A DNA stretch of 64,000 nt from an uncultured Rikenellaceae bacterium (GTDB lineage: Bacteria > Bacteroidota > Bacteroidia > Bacteroidales > Rikenellaceae). Under the pieces are notes generated by a model. It searched no databases. It was not told where the DNA came from and saw nothing but the letters and a program-made list of their open reading frames with translations. The stretch is from positions 1 to 64,000 of the forward strand of contig CALYBQ010000005.1 of assembly GCA_944415565.1 (NCBI GenBank), written 5' to 3'. The position numbers and the translations under genes were made by a program. This document shows positions 20,013-28,716 of the stretch, in pieces. Positions within the stretch are counted from its first letter, which is position 1; every line of letters begins with the position of its first letter.

Positions 20013-20474
20013 ATGAACGACATAACCATCAGACGAGCTACATCCGGCGACTGTCAACGCCTCATGGAACTGATACGTGGACTGGCCGATTACGAGAAAA
20101 TGCCCGGCGAGGTGACCGTATCAACGGAGCACTTCAGGGAGAGCGGCTTCGGGCAAAATCCGGTATGGTGGGCCTTCGTAGCCGAAGCCGGCGGCCAAAT
20201 AAACGGCTTCGCGCTCTACTTCATAAGATACAGTACATGGAAGGGCCGCCAGATGTATCTCGAAGACATATATGTAGAACCGGAGATGCGCGGACGTGGA
20301 ATCGGACGCATGCTTTTCGACAGGCTGATAGAGGAAGCCAAGGGCAGAGGGTTATGCGCGATAAAGTGGCAAGCATTGACATGGAACGAACCCGCCCTAA
20401 ACTTTTACAGAAAATACTACGGCGCAAAATTCGACAACGGTTGGACCGACTGTTCGATAACCGTTACCCCATAA
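20013..20474 (+). CDS. GNAT family N-acetyltransferase (diamine acetyltransferase-like)
   Basis: 153 aa, a single GNAT domain over the full length. The acetyl-CoA pyrophosphate-binding loop is RGRGIGRML near residues 93-101, preceded by MYLEDIYVEPEMRG (beta4), and the NEPALNFYRKYGAKF-like segment (WNEPALNFYRKYYGAKF) near 125-141 is typical. The ADYEKMPGEV stretch near residue 26 and the overall layout resemble spermidine/spermine acetyltransferases, so a polyamine or similar amine is a reasonable but unproven substrate. It has its own promoter and is followed by the YejM-like gene, which has a separate promoter. Confidence 0.88.
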   Translation: MNDITIRRATSGDCQRLMELIRGLADYEKMPGEVTVSTEHFRESGFGQNPVWWAFVAEAGGQINGFALYFIRYSTWKGRQMYLEDIYVEPEMRGRGIGRMLFDRLIEEAKGRGLCAIKWQALTWNEPALNFYRKYYGAKFDNGWTDCSITVTP

Positions 20475-20549
20475 GCGGGCATTCATCTCCGCCCGGCGCA
20501 AAACCACAGAGTCAACCGTTGCACAACACCGCTGGCGGCAATATGTAAA

Positions 20550-20582
20550 TTGTTGTAATGTAAGTAAATTACACTAACTTTG
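20550..20582 (+). promoter_or_regulatory. Promoter of the YejM-like gene
   Basis: TTGTTG (20550-20555), a 19-bp spacer and TAACTTTG (20575-20582) give a complete Bacteroidota-type promoter 30 bp before the ATG. Confidence 0.65.
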
Positions 20583-20612
20583 TAATCTCAGTTCCAACCA
20601 TCAACCGAGATT

Positions 20613-22478
20613 ATGAAGTCATACACCAAAGTTCCGACAACCAAAGGAGAAAAGGCACGCGCAGGATTCATCATTTTCCTGTTCGCCACGATAATTTACA
20701 CCATTGACTTCATAGCCAACGCCATCCATTCGGGACTGGCATCCGACATGACGGTCGGCATATGGCTCTACTACATACCTTCTGCATTTGGGCACGCAGC
20801 CTTGATAGCCGGTATCGCATGGATGCTCTTCTACCTGCCGTGGACGTTCATATTCCGCCGATGGCAACCTGCCGCGGCCATATATTGCACCGCACTGACG
20901 CTCGTACAAATTTTCTTGCTGGTAGACATATTCGTATTCAGCCTGTACCGTTTCCATCTGAACGGATTCGTGTTCGAAATGATAGCTGGAGGCGGAACAG
21001 AGATATTCGTAATAGACTGGCGCACGTTCCTGTCGTTCGGCCTTCTGGCGATAATATGCGGCATACTCCCGTTCTTATTGGCTCGGTGGACCGCGAGACG
21101 TTATTACCGGCGCACACGGCGTATGATAGCACCTACCCTCACGGTATTGGCCTGCTGCATAGTATTCTCCCACATAGGCAACGCAGTAGCTGCAGCACAG
21201 CGGATAACCGCCGTCAGGCGCACGACCAAGGCGTTACCGTACTTCTATCCTCTGACAGCCAACCGTTTGCTGGCACGTATGGGGCTCTTCAATTTCGACG
21301 AGATGGACGAAATGGAAGCAACCAACAAGAGGGCAGGCATAAACTATCCTCTCGAACCAATCACGGCAAGCGACTCCACGGCCGGATACAACATCCTCTA
21401 CATTCTGATAGACTCGTGGAATCCGCGCGCATACGGCGAGGAGGCGACTCCCAACATAGCATCGTTCGCGCAACGGTACGGACAGTTCTATTCGCAGCAT
21501 TTCAGCTCAAGCAACGGCACGGCAGGCAGTATATACGGTATATTCTTCGGCCTGCCATACTCCTACGAAACCGACTTTTCGGCAGCGCAAATATCTCCCG
21601 TCTACATCGACAGGCTGATAGAATTGGGCTACAACATCAGGACATATCCGAGCGCCATTTTCACGCGGCCGCAATTCCACGAAATGATATACCGAAAGGT
21701 TCCGGACATCAGGCTGCGCGCAGAAGGTGCGACATCGTTCGACAGGGACAATTTCATCACAGCGACCTTCCTCGACGAAATAGATTCGCTCTCGGCAGGG
21801 GACAAACCGTTCTTCGCATTCATGTTCTACGACCTTCCGCACGCCATATCGCTGCCTGCGGAGCACCGTACACGCTTCCAGCCGTCATGGGACAAACCGG
21901 ACTATCTGGCCCTCAACAATAACATTGACCCGACACCGTTCTTCAACCTCTACCGCAACTGCGTCTACTACGACGACAGCCTTATAGGACAGGTACTTGC
22001 CAGAGTGGAGGAAAAAGGTCTGCTGGACAACACGATAATCGTCATTACTGGCGACCACGGACAGGAGTTCAATGAAAACAAGCGAAATTTCTGGGGTCAT
22101 AACGGCAACTACACCAAATGGCAGCTCCAGATACCGCTGGTGCTCTACTATCCGGGAGTTGCAGCCGGTGATACCGTCACACACACGACAACGCATTTCG
22201 ATATCACACCGACCGTCATGGGGCGCTGGCTAGGAGTAACTAATCCGCCGGGAGACTATTCGCTCGGGTACGACCTCGCCGACACGACACGCCGTTATCC
22301 GTTCATCCTCGGCGACGACATCAACTACGGGTTCGTTTTCGAGGACATCATCACCACGACCAACCATTTCGGATCGATGGAAGTCACCGACACAGACCTT
22401 AACCCGATAAAACGCAGCCAAGTAGGTGCCTCGAGACTCAACGAAGCGATCCTGAAGAAAAACCGGTTTTACAAATAA
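20613..22478 (+). CDS. YejM/PbgA-like inner-membrane protein, alkaline-phosphatase/sulfatase fold
   Basis: 621 aa. Five hydrophobic segments fall in the first 210 residues (starting near 17, 50, 88, 133 and 170), followed by a periplasmic sulfatase/LtaS-type domain. Metal-site motifs are ILYILIDSWNP near 262-270, SSNGTAGSIYGIFFGLP near 300 (the position of the catalytic Thr/Ser in LtaS-like enzymes) and TGDHGQEFNE near 478. This layout matches the DUF3413-sulfatase proteins such as YejM/PbgA, which in enterobacteria bind and sense LPS and regulate its synthesis. Whether this homologue is a hydrolase, a phosphoethanolamine transferase or a sensor cannot be told. It is a monocistronic gene with its own promoter. 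Confidence 0.85.
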   Translation: MKSYTKVPTTKGEKARAGFIIFLFATIIYTIDFIANAIHSGLASDMTVGIWLYYIPSAFGHAALIAGIAWMLFYLPWTFIFRRWQPAAAIYCTALTLVQIFLLVDIFVFSLYRFHLNGFVFEMIAGGGTEIFVIDWRTFLSFGLLAIICGILPFLLARWTARRYYRRTRRMIAPTLTVLACCIVFSHIGNAVAAAQRITAVRRTTKALPYFYPLTANRLLARMGLFNFDEMDEMEATNKRAGINYPLEPITASDSTAGYNILYILIDSWNPRAYGEEATPNIASFAQRYGQFYSQHFSSSNGTAGSIYGIFFGLPYSYETDFSAAQISPVYIDRLIELGYNIRTYPSAIFTRPQFHEMIYRKVPDIRLRAEGATSFDRDNFITATFLDEIDSLSAGDKPFFAFMFYDLPHAISLPAEHRTRFQPSWDKPDYLALNNNIDPTPFFNLYRNCVYYDDSLIGQVLARVEEKGLLDNTIIVITGDHGQEFNENKRNFWGHNGNYTKWQLQIPLVLYYPGVAAGDTVTHTTTHFDITPTVMGRWLGVTNPPGDYSLGYDLADTTRRYPFILGDDINYGFVFEDIITTTNHFGSMEVTDTDLNPIKRSQVGASRLNEAILKKNRFYK

Positions 22479-22945
22479 TGCGTGTGCTGCCGACGAAAGG
22501 GCTCATCTCTTATGCAAAGCCTTTCCCCACCAACACATCACGTAAGTTGCAGGAGCGGAAATAGACAAAGTGCCCTTTCTCAGAACACCTTAAAAAATTA
22601 CGGAGACTCGACACAAATACGCGGTAGTGACATACTAACAATATTGCGCTGAAAAACAGAGTGTCGAAACTGCATAAAAAACACAGGTTCGGGAATAGTG
22701 TATTACGGGATTACCTCGCAACTTCATTTCCGAACCTTTTATTCAGCCGTTGTCTGCCACTTAAATCAGAACAACAAACATACTTAATCGACTACCCATT
22801 AAAGAATTGCCTGGAGAACCGTGCGTGCATCAACCCGTGGTGATCTTTCTAAAACAACGGCACAGCACCTACTCTTTAACGCTAAAAATGCCACAACGCA
22901 GCAATTCAATACCGCGCCAAAAGCTCTAACGCGACCGTCTTTCCG
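22479..22945. other. Intergenic region between convergent genes
   Basis: About 470 bp without a supportable gene. It contains a possible hairpin made of GGTTCGG (22686-22692) and CCGAACC (22730-22736) followed by TTTTATT, with a long 37-nt loop. A second imperfect stem (GAAAGGGCT with AGCCTTTC) lies near 22496-22534. The 60-codon ORF at 22661-22843 has no coding character that I can see. Confidence 0.45.
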
Positions 22946-23809
22946 CTACTTATCGTGAAGTAACTTCTCCTCCATCATATACCGGCTGCGGCAGACGAAG
23001 TTAGGATTAAGCAACGACAACTTGTTGTATTCCAAAGGCTCGAAGCCCGGCAACGATACGACATCGCCACCCGAACCTCTCAACACGGCCTCTCCGGCCG
23101 CCGTATCCCATTCATAGGTATTGGTCGTGCGGACATATATGTCCAACACACCCTCGGCCAGCAGGCAGAATTTATAAGAGCTTCCCTGCTCCACTACCTC
23201 GGCATCGGGATATTTTTTCTTCAACACCTCTACATACTTGAATGTCTCTTCCGTATTGTGCGAGCGGCTTATTCCGATGCGAATAGGCTTGTTAAGACCC
23301 TTTGTGACCGGAAGCGATTGTGCGTTGCCGAATATTATATCCATCGGAAATTCAGCGGCGGAATCAGCCTTGATACCGTCCTTCATCCACGCCTCACCCT
23401 CGCGTACACTAAAATAGATTTTCTGAATATAAGGAACATAGACCACACTCATAACCGGCTTATTATCGGCCAGTAGTGCTATGTTTACCGTAAACTCACC
23501 GTTACCCTTGATGAACTCTTTCGTACCGTCCAGCGGATCGACCATCCAGAATAAGTCCCAACGGCGGCGTTCGTCGTACAGCATCTCACGCCCCTCCTCA
23601 CTCAACAGCGGAATACGAGTCTGCGCCAGATACTCTTTTATTATATTGTGGGCCCGCCTGTCGGCACGCGTTATCGGAGAATTGTCCTTCTTGAGGCTTA
23701 TATCGTACTCCGCCTCATGCTCATACACCTCAAGAATGGCCGCTCCGGCCCTCAAGGCTGCATTATATGCTCTCGGGAATAGAAAATCCCTCTGTTCATC
23801 TGTCAGCAT
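22946..23809 (-). CDS. cysQ: 3'(2'),5'-bisphosphate nucleotidase CysQ
   Basis: 287 aa of the inositol-monophosphatase superfamily. The metal-binding motifs are EEG in PLLSEEGRE (near 70), WMVDPLDGTKEF near 89-100 and WDTAAGEAVLRGSGGDV near 232-248. KDNSPITRAD near 41-50 and the overall length match CysQ, which hydrolyses 3'-phosphoadenosine 5'-phosphate (PAP) from sulfate assimilation to AMP, rather than a true inositol phosphatase. It lies 44 bp after the GH31 gene and is probably the last gene of the DUF4286-GH31-cysQ operon. No sulfate-assimilation genes are nearby. Confidence 0.88.
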   Translation of the reverse strand: MLTDEQRDFLFPRAYNAALRAGAAILEVYEHEAEYDISLKKDNSPITRADRRAHNIIKEYLAQTRIPLLSEEGREMLYDERRRWDLFWMVDPLDGTKEFIKGNGEFTVNIALLADNKPVMSVVYVPYIQKIYFSVREGEAWMKDGIKADSAAEFPMDIIFGNAQSLPVTKGLNKPIRIGISRSHNTEETFKYVEVLKKKYPDAEVVEQGSSYKFCLLAEGVLDIYVRTTNTYEWDTAAGEAVLRGSGGDVVSLPGFEPLEYNKLSLLNPNFVCRSRYMMEEKLLHDK

Positions 23810-23853
23810 ACTATATCGTATTTATTATTTTTGTCAAACCATACGCCCAATCC

Positions 23854-25356
23854 CTACCGCACGGATTCATAATACACCAATTCGCCGGCAGAGCAATCCA
23901 CCTGTTTCACAACCGGCCCCTTCACTTTCTCGCCATTACGTCCTACCCACGTACCTTTCGGGAACCGCACCATACGCTTATCCGCCCCATCGACACACGG
24001 TGCAAAAAGATATTTAGGCCCGAGCATGAACTGATCGTCGCAATCGAAAAATCCGCTCTTGGGGAACTGATACTCCATATGCCTCGCCAACGGCTCGCCT
24101 GTACGGCGCGAATCTGCCACAAGTTTGCGAACATATTCCGCCAGCGAAGCCCTGAAATTCACCGCCGCCTTCACATTGGCATACATTGCCTGATCGGTTA
24201 TTCTCCACGGCGCGAAATCGACACTCATCACAGGCATTCCGCATTGAAGCAGCAAAAAGTCGGCCATACTACGTTGGTCTGTCAACACCAACGGGGTATA
24301 AAGCACACTTTGCATATACGGACAACCCATAATACCGCCTGCAATTACATTCCGTAATGCAGACAGGTACATATCCTCATTCAGCGACCCCGGTCCGATT
24401 TCGCCAACATACGGAACGTATTGTCCCTGACGCATTCCCCGGAACGACACCAATGTCATATCTCCGCGCAGCCCCATCATGTTCTCCATAAATTTTCCGT
24501 CGTGCGGCACATCGTCACCGCAATCGAACCGAAATCCGTCGAAGCCGTACGCCGCCTTAATCTTATCCACTCCGGTCTTCAACCGTTCGAACTGGGCTTC
24601 GTTACCCATATCCAATACGGCATACTCCGTAGCGCCATTACGATACTGCTCTCCCAATATCTGCCCGTTCTTCAATGCAGTCGCGAAAGTACGCCCCCAT
24701 TTAGGTACGAAAGGAGTTACGGTCAACATCACCTTGAACCCCAAACCATGCAGCTTGTCCACCATGCCTTTCGGGTCCGGATACAAGTCTGTATCGAACT
24801 CGTACGGTCCGTTCACTTTCTGCCAACCGTCTGCAATTACGATGATACCAGAAGGAAAACCCTCTGCCAACAGCTTCTCTGCATAACCGATTATCTCGCT
24901 TTCACCCTGTGCATATCCGAATTCGTAAGCAGTTTCATATACCGGCAACGCGAACATCTCTGCATCGGGAGCCTCTCCCGGTGTAAAGTTCTTCAGGGCA
25001 CATACCACATATGCCTCACGCAGGCTTTTACCACCTTTCTGAACCTCAACTTTCTCCACTGCGGATGTTATAATAAATTTGTCCCCGGCGAAATCCACTT
25101 TCATGGGAGCGCTACTGTATATATAACGCCCCGTACTCGAAATCATTACTCCTATGGGCATCTTGAAACCGGCCGGGTCCACAACTACGGTTTCTTCGAA
25201 AGGTTTGACCATCGGCTGCTCAACGCTACCGTCATAACTCAGGCCCCACCACTTTTCACCCTTCTGCAATTCCACCTCCGTCACATTTTCTGCTGCGACA
25301 GCCCCGCATATGGAGATCAGCACAAATACTACTGACAAGAACTTATGTTTCAACAT
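23854..25356 (-). CDS. Secreted glycoside hydrolase family 31 protein
   Basis: 500 aa. A cleavable Sec signal (MLKHKFLSVVFVLISICGAVAA-E) predicts a periplasmic or secreted protein. A short N-terminal beta domain is followed by a (beta/alpha)8 barrel: IIVIADGWQKVNGPYEFD near 173-190, FKVMLTVTPFVPK near 208-220 and YGFDGFRFDCGDD near 272-284, whose Asp fits the GH31 nucleophile. The stretch after it (YVPYVGEIGPGS) does not show the usual acid/base context of GH31 alpha-glucosidases, so the specificity or mechanism may differ. It is closer in layout to the compact MYORG-like GH31 branch. It follows the DUF4286 gene by 4 bp. Confidence 0.8.
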   Translation of the reverse strand: MLKHKFLSVVFVLISICGAVAAENVTEVELQKGEKWWGLSYDGSVEQPMVKPFEETVVVDPAGFKMPIGVMISSTGRYIYSSAPMKVDFAGDKFIITSAVEKVEVQKGGKSLREAYVVCALKNFTPGEAPDAEMFALPVYETAYEFGYAQGESEIIGYAEKLLAEGFPSGIIVIADGWQKVNGPYEFDTDLYPDPKGMVDKLHGLGFKVMLTVTPFVPKWGRTFATALKNGQILGEQYRNGATEYAVLDMGNEAQFERLKTGVDKIKAAYGFDGFRFDCGDDVPHDGKFMENMMGLRGDMTLVSFRGMRQGQYVPYVGEIGPGSLNEDMYLSALRNVIAGGIMGCPYMQSVLYTPLVLTDQRSMADFLLLQCGMPVMSVDFAPWRITDQAMYANVKAAVNFRASLAEYVRKLVADSRRTGEPLARHMEYQFPKSGFFDCDDQFMLGPKYLFAPCVDGADKRMVRFPKGTWVGRNGEKVKGPVVKQVDCSAGELVYYESVR

Positions 25357-25360
25357 AACG

Positions 25361-25669
25361 CTATTCGTGTTCTATCTTTTTCATCAATGTCGTGAACGTC
25401 GTAACCCTTTCGCCGAACATGAGACCCGCCAACTTTTCATACTCCGCGAACAACTCGTTCTCATAACGTGTATAACCGCCGATGTCCTCGGCCTCGGTCA
25501 TCAGCGAGTATGTGAAATGATCGACAGGATCGGCTGAAATAATCCGACTGAAAGAGATTATCCTGCATCCCTCACCCTTTAGGAACGGAATGTATTTGTC
25601 TTTCAGTATAGCGAGCCAAGCGTTTTGTACCGCCGGGTCCACAAAAAAAGAAGTATTTACTATGTACAT
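25361..25669 (-). CDS. DUF4286 family protein
   Basis: 102 aa, a small soluble protein covering the whole DUF4286 domain: it opens MYIVNTSFFVDP, has the KDKYIPFLKGEG segment near 24-35 and ends in a FTTLMKKIE helix. The fold is likely a ferredoxin-like dimeric alpha/beta barrel; the function is unknown. It stops 4 bp before the GH31 start, so they are co-transcribed, and it is divergent from rplU. A TAACTTAG box lies 19 bp upstream of the ATG. Confidence 0.82.
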   Translation of the reverse strand: MYIVNTSFFVDPAVQNAWLAILKDKYIPFLKGEGCRIISFSRIISADPVDHFTYSLMTEAEDIGGYTRYENELFAEYEKLAGLMFGERVTTFTTLMKKIEHE

Positions 25670-25687
25670 ACGGTATAAATTTCCGGT

Positions 25688-25695
25688 CTAAGTTA
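25688..25695 (-). promoter_or_regulatory. Probable -7 box of the DUF4286-GH31-cysQ operon
   Basis: TAACTTAG on the minus strand, one mismatch from TAnnTTTG, ends 19 bp before the ATG at 25669, the same geometry as the typA box. Confidence 0.4.
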
Positions 25696-25770
25696 ATACA
25701 TTCATTCGGGAAATTAAAATCTCGCCGCCGAAGCGTCTGAAAGTCACAGGTTAAAATTTCGTGCGTACTT

Positions 25771-25801
25771 TTTGTTTTATACTGAATTATACATATATTT
25801 G
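25771..25801 (+). promoter_or_regulatory. Promoter of rplU-rpmA
   Basis: TTTG (25771-25774), 19-bp spacer, TATATTTG (25794-25801): a perfect match to the Bacteroidota housekeeping sigma consensus. The predicted leader is only about 28 nt, too short for an L21-type RNA leader. Confidence 0.8.
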
Positions 25802-25835
25802 CAGTCCAAATTGTGTAAACACATTTATTAATTAC

Positions 25836-26147
25836 ATGTACGTAATAGTAGAAATTGCAGGTCAGCAATTTAAAGCTGAAAAAGGACGTAAGCTCTATGT
25901 TCACCGTCTTCAGGGGGATGAAGGTTCCTCTGTGAGCTTCGACCAAGTACTGCTAACGGATAGCGACGGTCAGGTTAAGGTAGGCACACCTGTTGTAGAA
26001 GGGGCCTCGGTTAAAGCGAAAATTCTTAAACACCTCAAGGACGACAAAGTTCTCGTGTTCAAGAAGAAACGCCGCAAAGGGTATCAGAAAATGAACGGCC
26101 ACCGCCAGTTCCTCAGCCAGATACTCATCGAAGACATTATTGCATAA
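25836..26147 (+). CDS. rplU: 50S ribosomal protein L21
   Basis: 103 aa, binds 23S rRNA in the large subunit. The start at 25836 ([17 protein letters not shown]) is the conserved L21 N-terminus; an upstream in-frame ATG at 25761 lies before the promoter and is not used. The conserved [18 protein letters not shown] and [16 protein letters not shown] segments are present. rpmA follows after 19 bp, the usual L21-L27 pair. Confidence 0.98.
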   Translation: MYVIVEIAGQQFKAEKGRKLYVHRLQGDEGSSVSFDQVLLTDSDGQVKVGTPVVEGASVKAKILKHLKDDKVLVFKKKRRKGYQKMNGHRQFLSQILIEDIIA

Positions 26148-26166
26148 CACTTAAAATTCCAGGGAA

Positions 26167-26427
26167 ATGGCACACAAGAAAGGTGTTGGTAGTTCGAAGA
26201 ACGGCCGCGAATCGGAAAGCAAACGTTTAGGTGTTAAGCTTTTCGGAGGTCAATTCGCTAAAGCGGGAAATATCATCGTACGCCAGAGGGGAACCGTACA
26301 TAACCCGGGCGAAAACGTAGGTATGGGTAAGGATCACACGCTGTTCGCACTCGTGGACGGAACCGTGAGCTTCCAAAAGAAAACATCGGGCAAATCTTAT
26401 GTCAGTGTAACTCCGCTGGCCGAGTAA
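26167..26427 (+). CDS. rpmA: 50S ribosomal protein L27
   Basis: 86 aa. Starts directly with [20 protein letters not shown], so no N-terminal propeptide of the Firmicutes type needs to be cleaved; the flexible N-terminus reaches the peptidyl transferase centre. The conserved [17 protein letters not shown] and [12 protein letters not shown] segments are present. Co-transcribed with rplU and followed 22 bp later by an intrinsic terminator. Confidence 0.98.
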   Translation: MAHKKGVGSSKNGRESESKRLGVKLFGGQFAKAGNIIVRQRGTVHNPGENVGMGKDHTLFALVDGTVSFQKKTSGKSYVSVTPLAE

Positions 26428-26448
26428 TTTCAAGCCCAAAGTAATAAA

Positions 26449-26475
26449 AACGCACTCAATCGGGTGCGTTTTTTT
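26449..26475 (+). terminator. Terminator of rplU-rpmA
   Basis: AACGCAC (26449-26455) pairs with GTGCGTT (26464-26470), 8-nt loop, followed by a run of T. Confidence 0.9.
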
Positions 26476-26690
26476 GTTCCATACCCCTCCTTAACACATA
26501 AGAAAATCGCCCTCGCACATAATTTACAGCTATCAACACCAAACACAGGCAGCTACAAGCGCATTTTACTGTTGCGGGCCGACAACCAGCCCTCCCAAGA
26601 GTGTCGAAAAAACCATCTTTACAACCAAACCGCACAATCAGGTAGGGCCGACAAAATTCGGGGCAGGAATCATCAAACACAACTTATAAC

Positions 26691-26730
26691 AAAAAAGTCA
26701 CGCAGCCCATCAAGAGCCGCGCGACTTTAA
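26691..26730 (-). terminator. Terminator of the aroB-SGNH hydrolase operon
   Basis: On the minus strand AAAGTC-CGC and GCG-GACTTT arms (with one bulged base pair position) enclose a 15-nt loop and are followed by TTTTTTG. It lies 20 bp after the hydrolase stop. Upstream on the plus side, 26476-26690 shows no gene. Confidence 0.75.
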
Positions 26731-26747
26731 CTATACGTAAATTAGGC

Positions 26748-27506
26748 CTACCTAACCGACATGCCTACGCTCGCGCCGACAGTCAGACCGCGTTTAGCCT
26801 TGCTCTTCTTTTTGCCGTTAACCTTCTTATCTTTCAGCACGGCTGAAACTACTTTCAACGCCTCCTGCTCCATAACGGTATAACCAGCTTTCACAGGATG
26901 CACGCCGTCACGAGTATAGGCGGCCTTCAATGCTCCGTCCGGCTCGCTCATGGGTGTGTAATAATCTATGTAGGCGAACCCTTTTTCTTCAGCGAAAGCC
27001 TTAATATCGGCATTCAGCGCCCTTATCTTTTCTGGCACGTTCGTCACCGCTTTGTTCCACCCATACTCCTTAACAGGAAGTACAGAACTGAGAATGACTT
27101 TAATCCCGTTGTAATCGGCCAATTCCGCCATCGACTTGATACAACTTAACGTAAGCTGATGATTGTACGGGCCGTTGTTTTCTGCAATGTCGTTCGTACC
27201 TATATTTATGACCACCGCTTCGGGTTTAAGGTCAATCACGTCCTGACGGAAACGCAGCAATAATCCGAGACTCGTCTGTCCGCCTATTCCCCTGCCTACA
27301 AAGTTATTGTCCTTGAAGAAATCGGGGCTGGCCGACGGCCAACCGTCTGTAATGGAGTTTCCCGCAAATACTACGGTCCCGGCAGGAACCGACTGATTTT
27401 GTTTGCTGTAACGCTCCAGACGCACGACACCTTGAAGGTTCGGCCTTTGTGCATACGCCGACACCGCGAATACGCTCAACAACGCGGCGATCAAAATCTT
27501 TTTCAT
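26748..27506 (-). CDS. Secreted SGNH/GDSL-family hydrolase
   Basis: 252 aa with a signal peptide (VSAYA-Q). All SGNH blocks are present: GNSITDGW (nucleophile Ser, near 49-56), a Gly in GRGIGGQTS (near 73), GTND (Asn, near 103) and DGVHP (Asp/His, near 197-201). Such enzymes are esterases or lipases, in Bacteroidota often acetylxylan or sialic-acid/peptidoglycan O-acetyl esterases; the substrate here is not shown by context. The C-terminal tail is strongly basic (KKVNGKKKSKAKRG), which is unusual and could bind anionic surfaces. It follows aroB by 15 bp in one operon. Confidence 0.85.
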   Translation of the reverse strand: MKKILIAALLSVFAVSAYAQRPNLQGVVRLERYSKQNQSVPAGTVVFAGNSITDGWPSASPDFFKDNNFVGRGIGGQTSLGLLLRFRQDVIDLKPEAVVINIGTNDIAENNGPYNHQLTLSCIKSMAELADYNGIKVILSSVLPVKEYGWNKAVTNVPEKIRALNADIKAFAEEKGFAYIDYYTPMSEPDGALKAAYTRDGVHPVKAGYTVMEQEALKVVSAVLKDKKVNGKKKSKAKRGLTVGASVGMSVR

Positions 27507-27521
27507 TGTTATCGTTTTAGG

Positions 27522-28550
27522 TTAATAAAGTTTCTCAAGTTCCACTATCGGAATCCGGCGCACCTCGCACTTGCCGACCGCCACCGGCAGTACCATATGA
27601 ATATCGTCGGTCTCCCTCTTCTTGTCGTGGCGCATGACCTTGACGAGCCGTTTGTTATCTACGCCCGAGTCCAACGGCAACCCCATACGCTCCACAACAT
27701 TCTTAATGCGCGCAGCATCGTCCGCCCCCATTATCCCGAGACGCACAGACAAATCGCTCGCCATCGCAAGCCCTATCGCGACCGCCTCACCGTGCAGGAA
27801 ATTAGACGTACTCTTTTCCACCGCATGCCCGAACGTATGCCCCAAATTCAACAGCTTGCGCTCGCCGGCCTCACGCTCGTCACGCTCCACGATGTCGGCT
27901 TTCACACTAACGGCTCCCGTTATAGCACGCGTCAACAGGCTATGGTCGTCGTGTATCTCTTCCAACGTATTATCCTCGAACAACGCGAACAACTCCGGGT
28001 CCGCGATGATACCCGCCTTGATTATCTCGGCCAGTCCGGCGCAGAACTCGCGTTCGGGCAGAGTCTTGAGCAAAGAGGTGTCGCACAGCACGAAGTCGGG
28101 CTGATTGAACGTTCCCACCATGTTCTTATACCCATCCATGTTGACACCGTTCTTACCCCCCACGCTTGCATCGACCTGAGCCAAAAGCGTAGAGGCGACG
28201 AAACCGAACCTCAGTCCCCGCATATAAGTAGACGCAGCGAATCCGGCGATGTCCGTCACTATTCCTCCGCCGAAACCGAGAATGAAACACCCACGGTCCG
28301 CGTCCATCTCGATGAGCTCGCGGTATATCTTTTCCATCGTCATGAGGGTCTTGTTCGTCTCCCCCATCCCGATGATTATATGGTCGAAACCGTTGATAAT
28401 GTCCATATAACGGCGATGCACGTTCGCATCGGTTATGACTATCACACGGCGGCCCTCAGGCAGCCATTCGTGCAACTCACCTATCACATCGCCCACCGCG
28501 ATGCGGGACGGCTCGCGTCCCTCTCTCCTTACTTCAATAATTTCTTTCAT
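27522..28550 (-). CDS. aroB: 3-dehydroquinate synthase
   Basis: 342 aa. Converts 3-deoxy-D-arabino-heptulosonate 7-phosphate to 3-dehydroquinate, the second step of the shikimate pathway, with NAD and a divalent metal. NAD-binding motif GFGGGIVTDIAGFAASTYMRG near 95-115, TTLLAQVDASVGGKNGVN-like segment (STLLAQVDASVGGKNGVN) near 120-137, and the metal ligands in HTFGHAVE and HGEAVAIG near 232-257. The start lies 20 bp after a TATATTTG box within the first copy of a tandem promoter repeat. No other aro gene is linked. Confidence 0.95.
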   Translation of the reverse strand: MKEIIEVRREGREPSRIAVGDVIGELHEWLPEGRRVIVITDANVHRRYMDIINGFDHIIIGMGETNKTLMTMEKIYRELIEMDADRGCFILGFGGGIVTDIAGFAASTYMRGLRFGFVASTLLAQVDASVGGKNGVNMDGYKNMVGTFNQPDFVLCDTSLLKTLPEREFCAGLAEIIKAGIIADPELFALFEDNTLEEIHDDHSLLTRAITGAVSVKADIVERDEREAGERKLLNLGHTFGHAVEKSTSNFLHGEAVAIGLAMASDLSVRLGIMGADDAARIKNVVERMGLPLDSGVDNKRLVKVMRHDKKRETDDIHMVLPVAVGKCEVRRIPIVELEKLY

Positions 28551-28569
28551 AAAGGTTTATCTGGAAGAA

Positions 28570-28577
28570 CAAATATA
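28570..28577 (-). promoter_or_regulatory. -7 promoter box of aroB
   Basis: TATATTTG on the minus strand, an exact consensus match, 20 bp before the aroB ATG. It forms the edge of repeat copy 1; equivalent boxes recur in copies 2 and 3 at 28644 and 28717. Confidence 0.6.
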
Positions 28578-28643
28578 GTGAAAGCAGGGAGCAATCTAAA
28601 AAAATTTGTTCTCTAAGATTGCCGAAGCGCTTCCTATATTCTA
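28570..28643. repeat. Palindromic promoter repeat, copy 1
   Basis: 74 bp. Begins CAAATATAGTGAAAGC and ends GAAGCGCTTCCTATATTCT, ends that are imperfect inverted repeats of each other (AATATAGtGAAaGC). The core has its own inverted repeat, GCAATCT (28591-28597) with AGATTGC (28616-28622). Confidence 0.7.
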
Positions 28644-28716
28644 CAAATATAGTGAAAGCCGAGTGTCAAAGTGCAAACTTGTTTGCAAATTTGTACGAAG
28701 CGTCTCCTATATTCTT
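28644..28716. repeat. Palindromic promoter repeat, copy 2
   Basis: 73 bp with the same ends as copy 1 (CAAATATAGTGAAAGC and GAAGCGTCTCCTATATTCT) but a different core palindrome, TGCAAAC (28672-28678) with GTTTGCA (28681-28687). The cores differ in sequence while the inverted-repeat layout is kept. Confidence 0.7.

Noticed and set aside
22661..22843. 60-codon ORF in the gap after the YejM-like gene
   Set aside because: No conserved motif, no promoter, and it spans a possible hairpin.
25761..25835. 25-residue N-terminal extension of ribosomal protein L21
   Set aside because: It begins upstream of the promoter, and L21 proteins begin at the MYVIVEI position.
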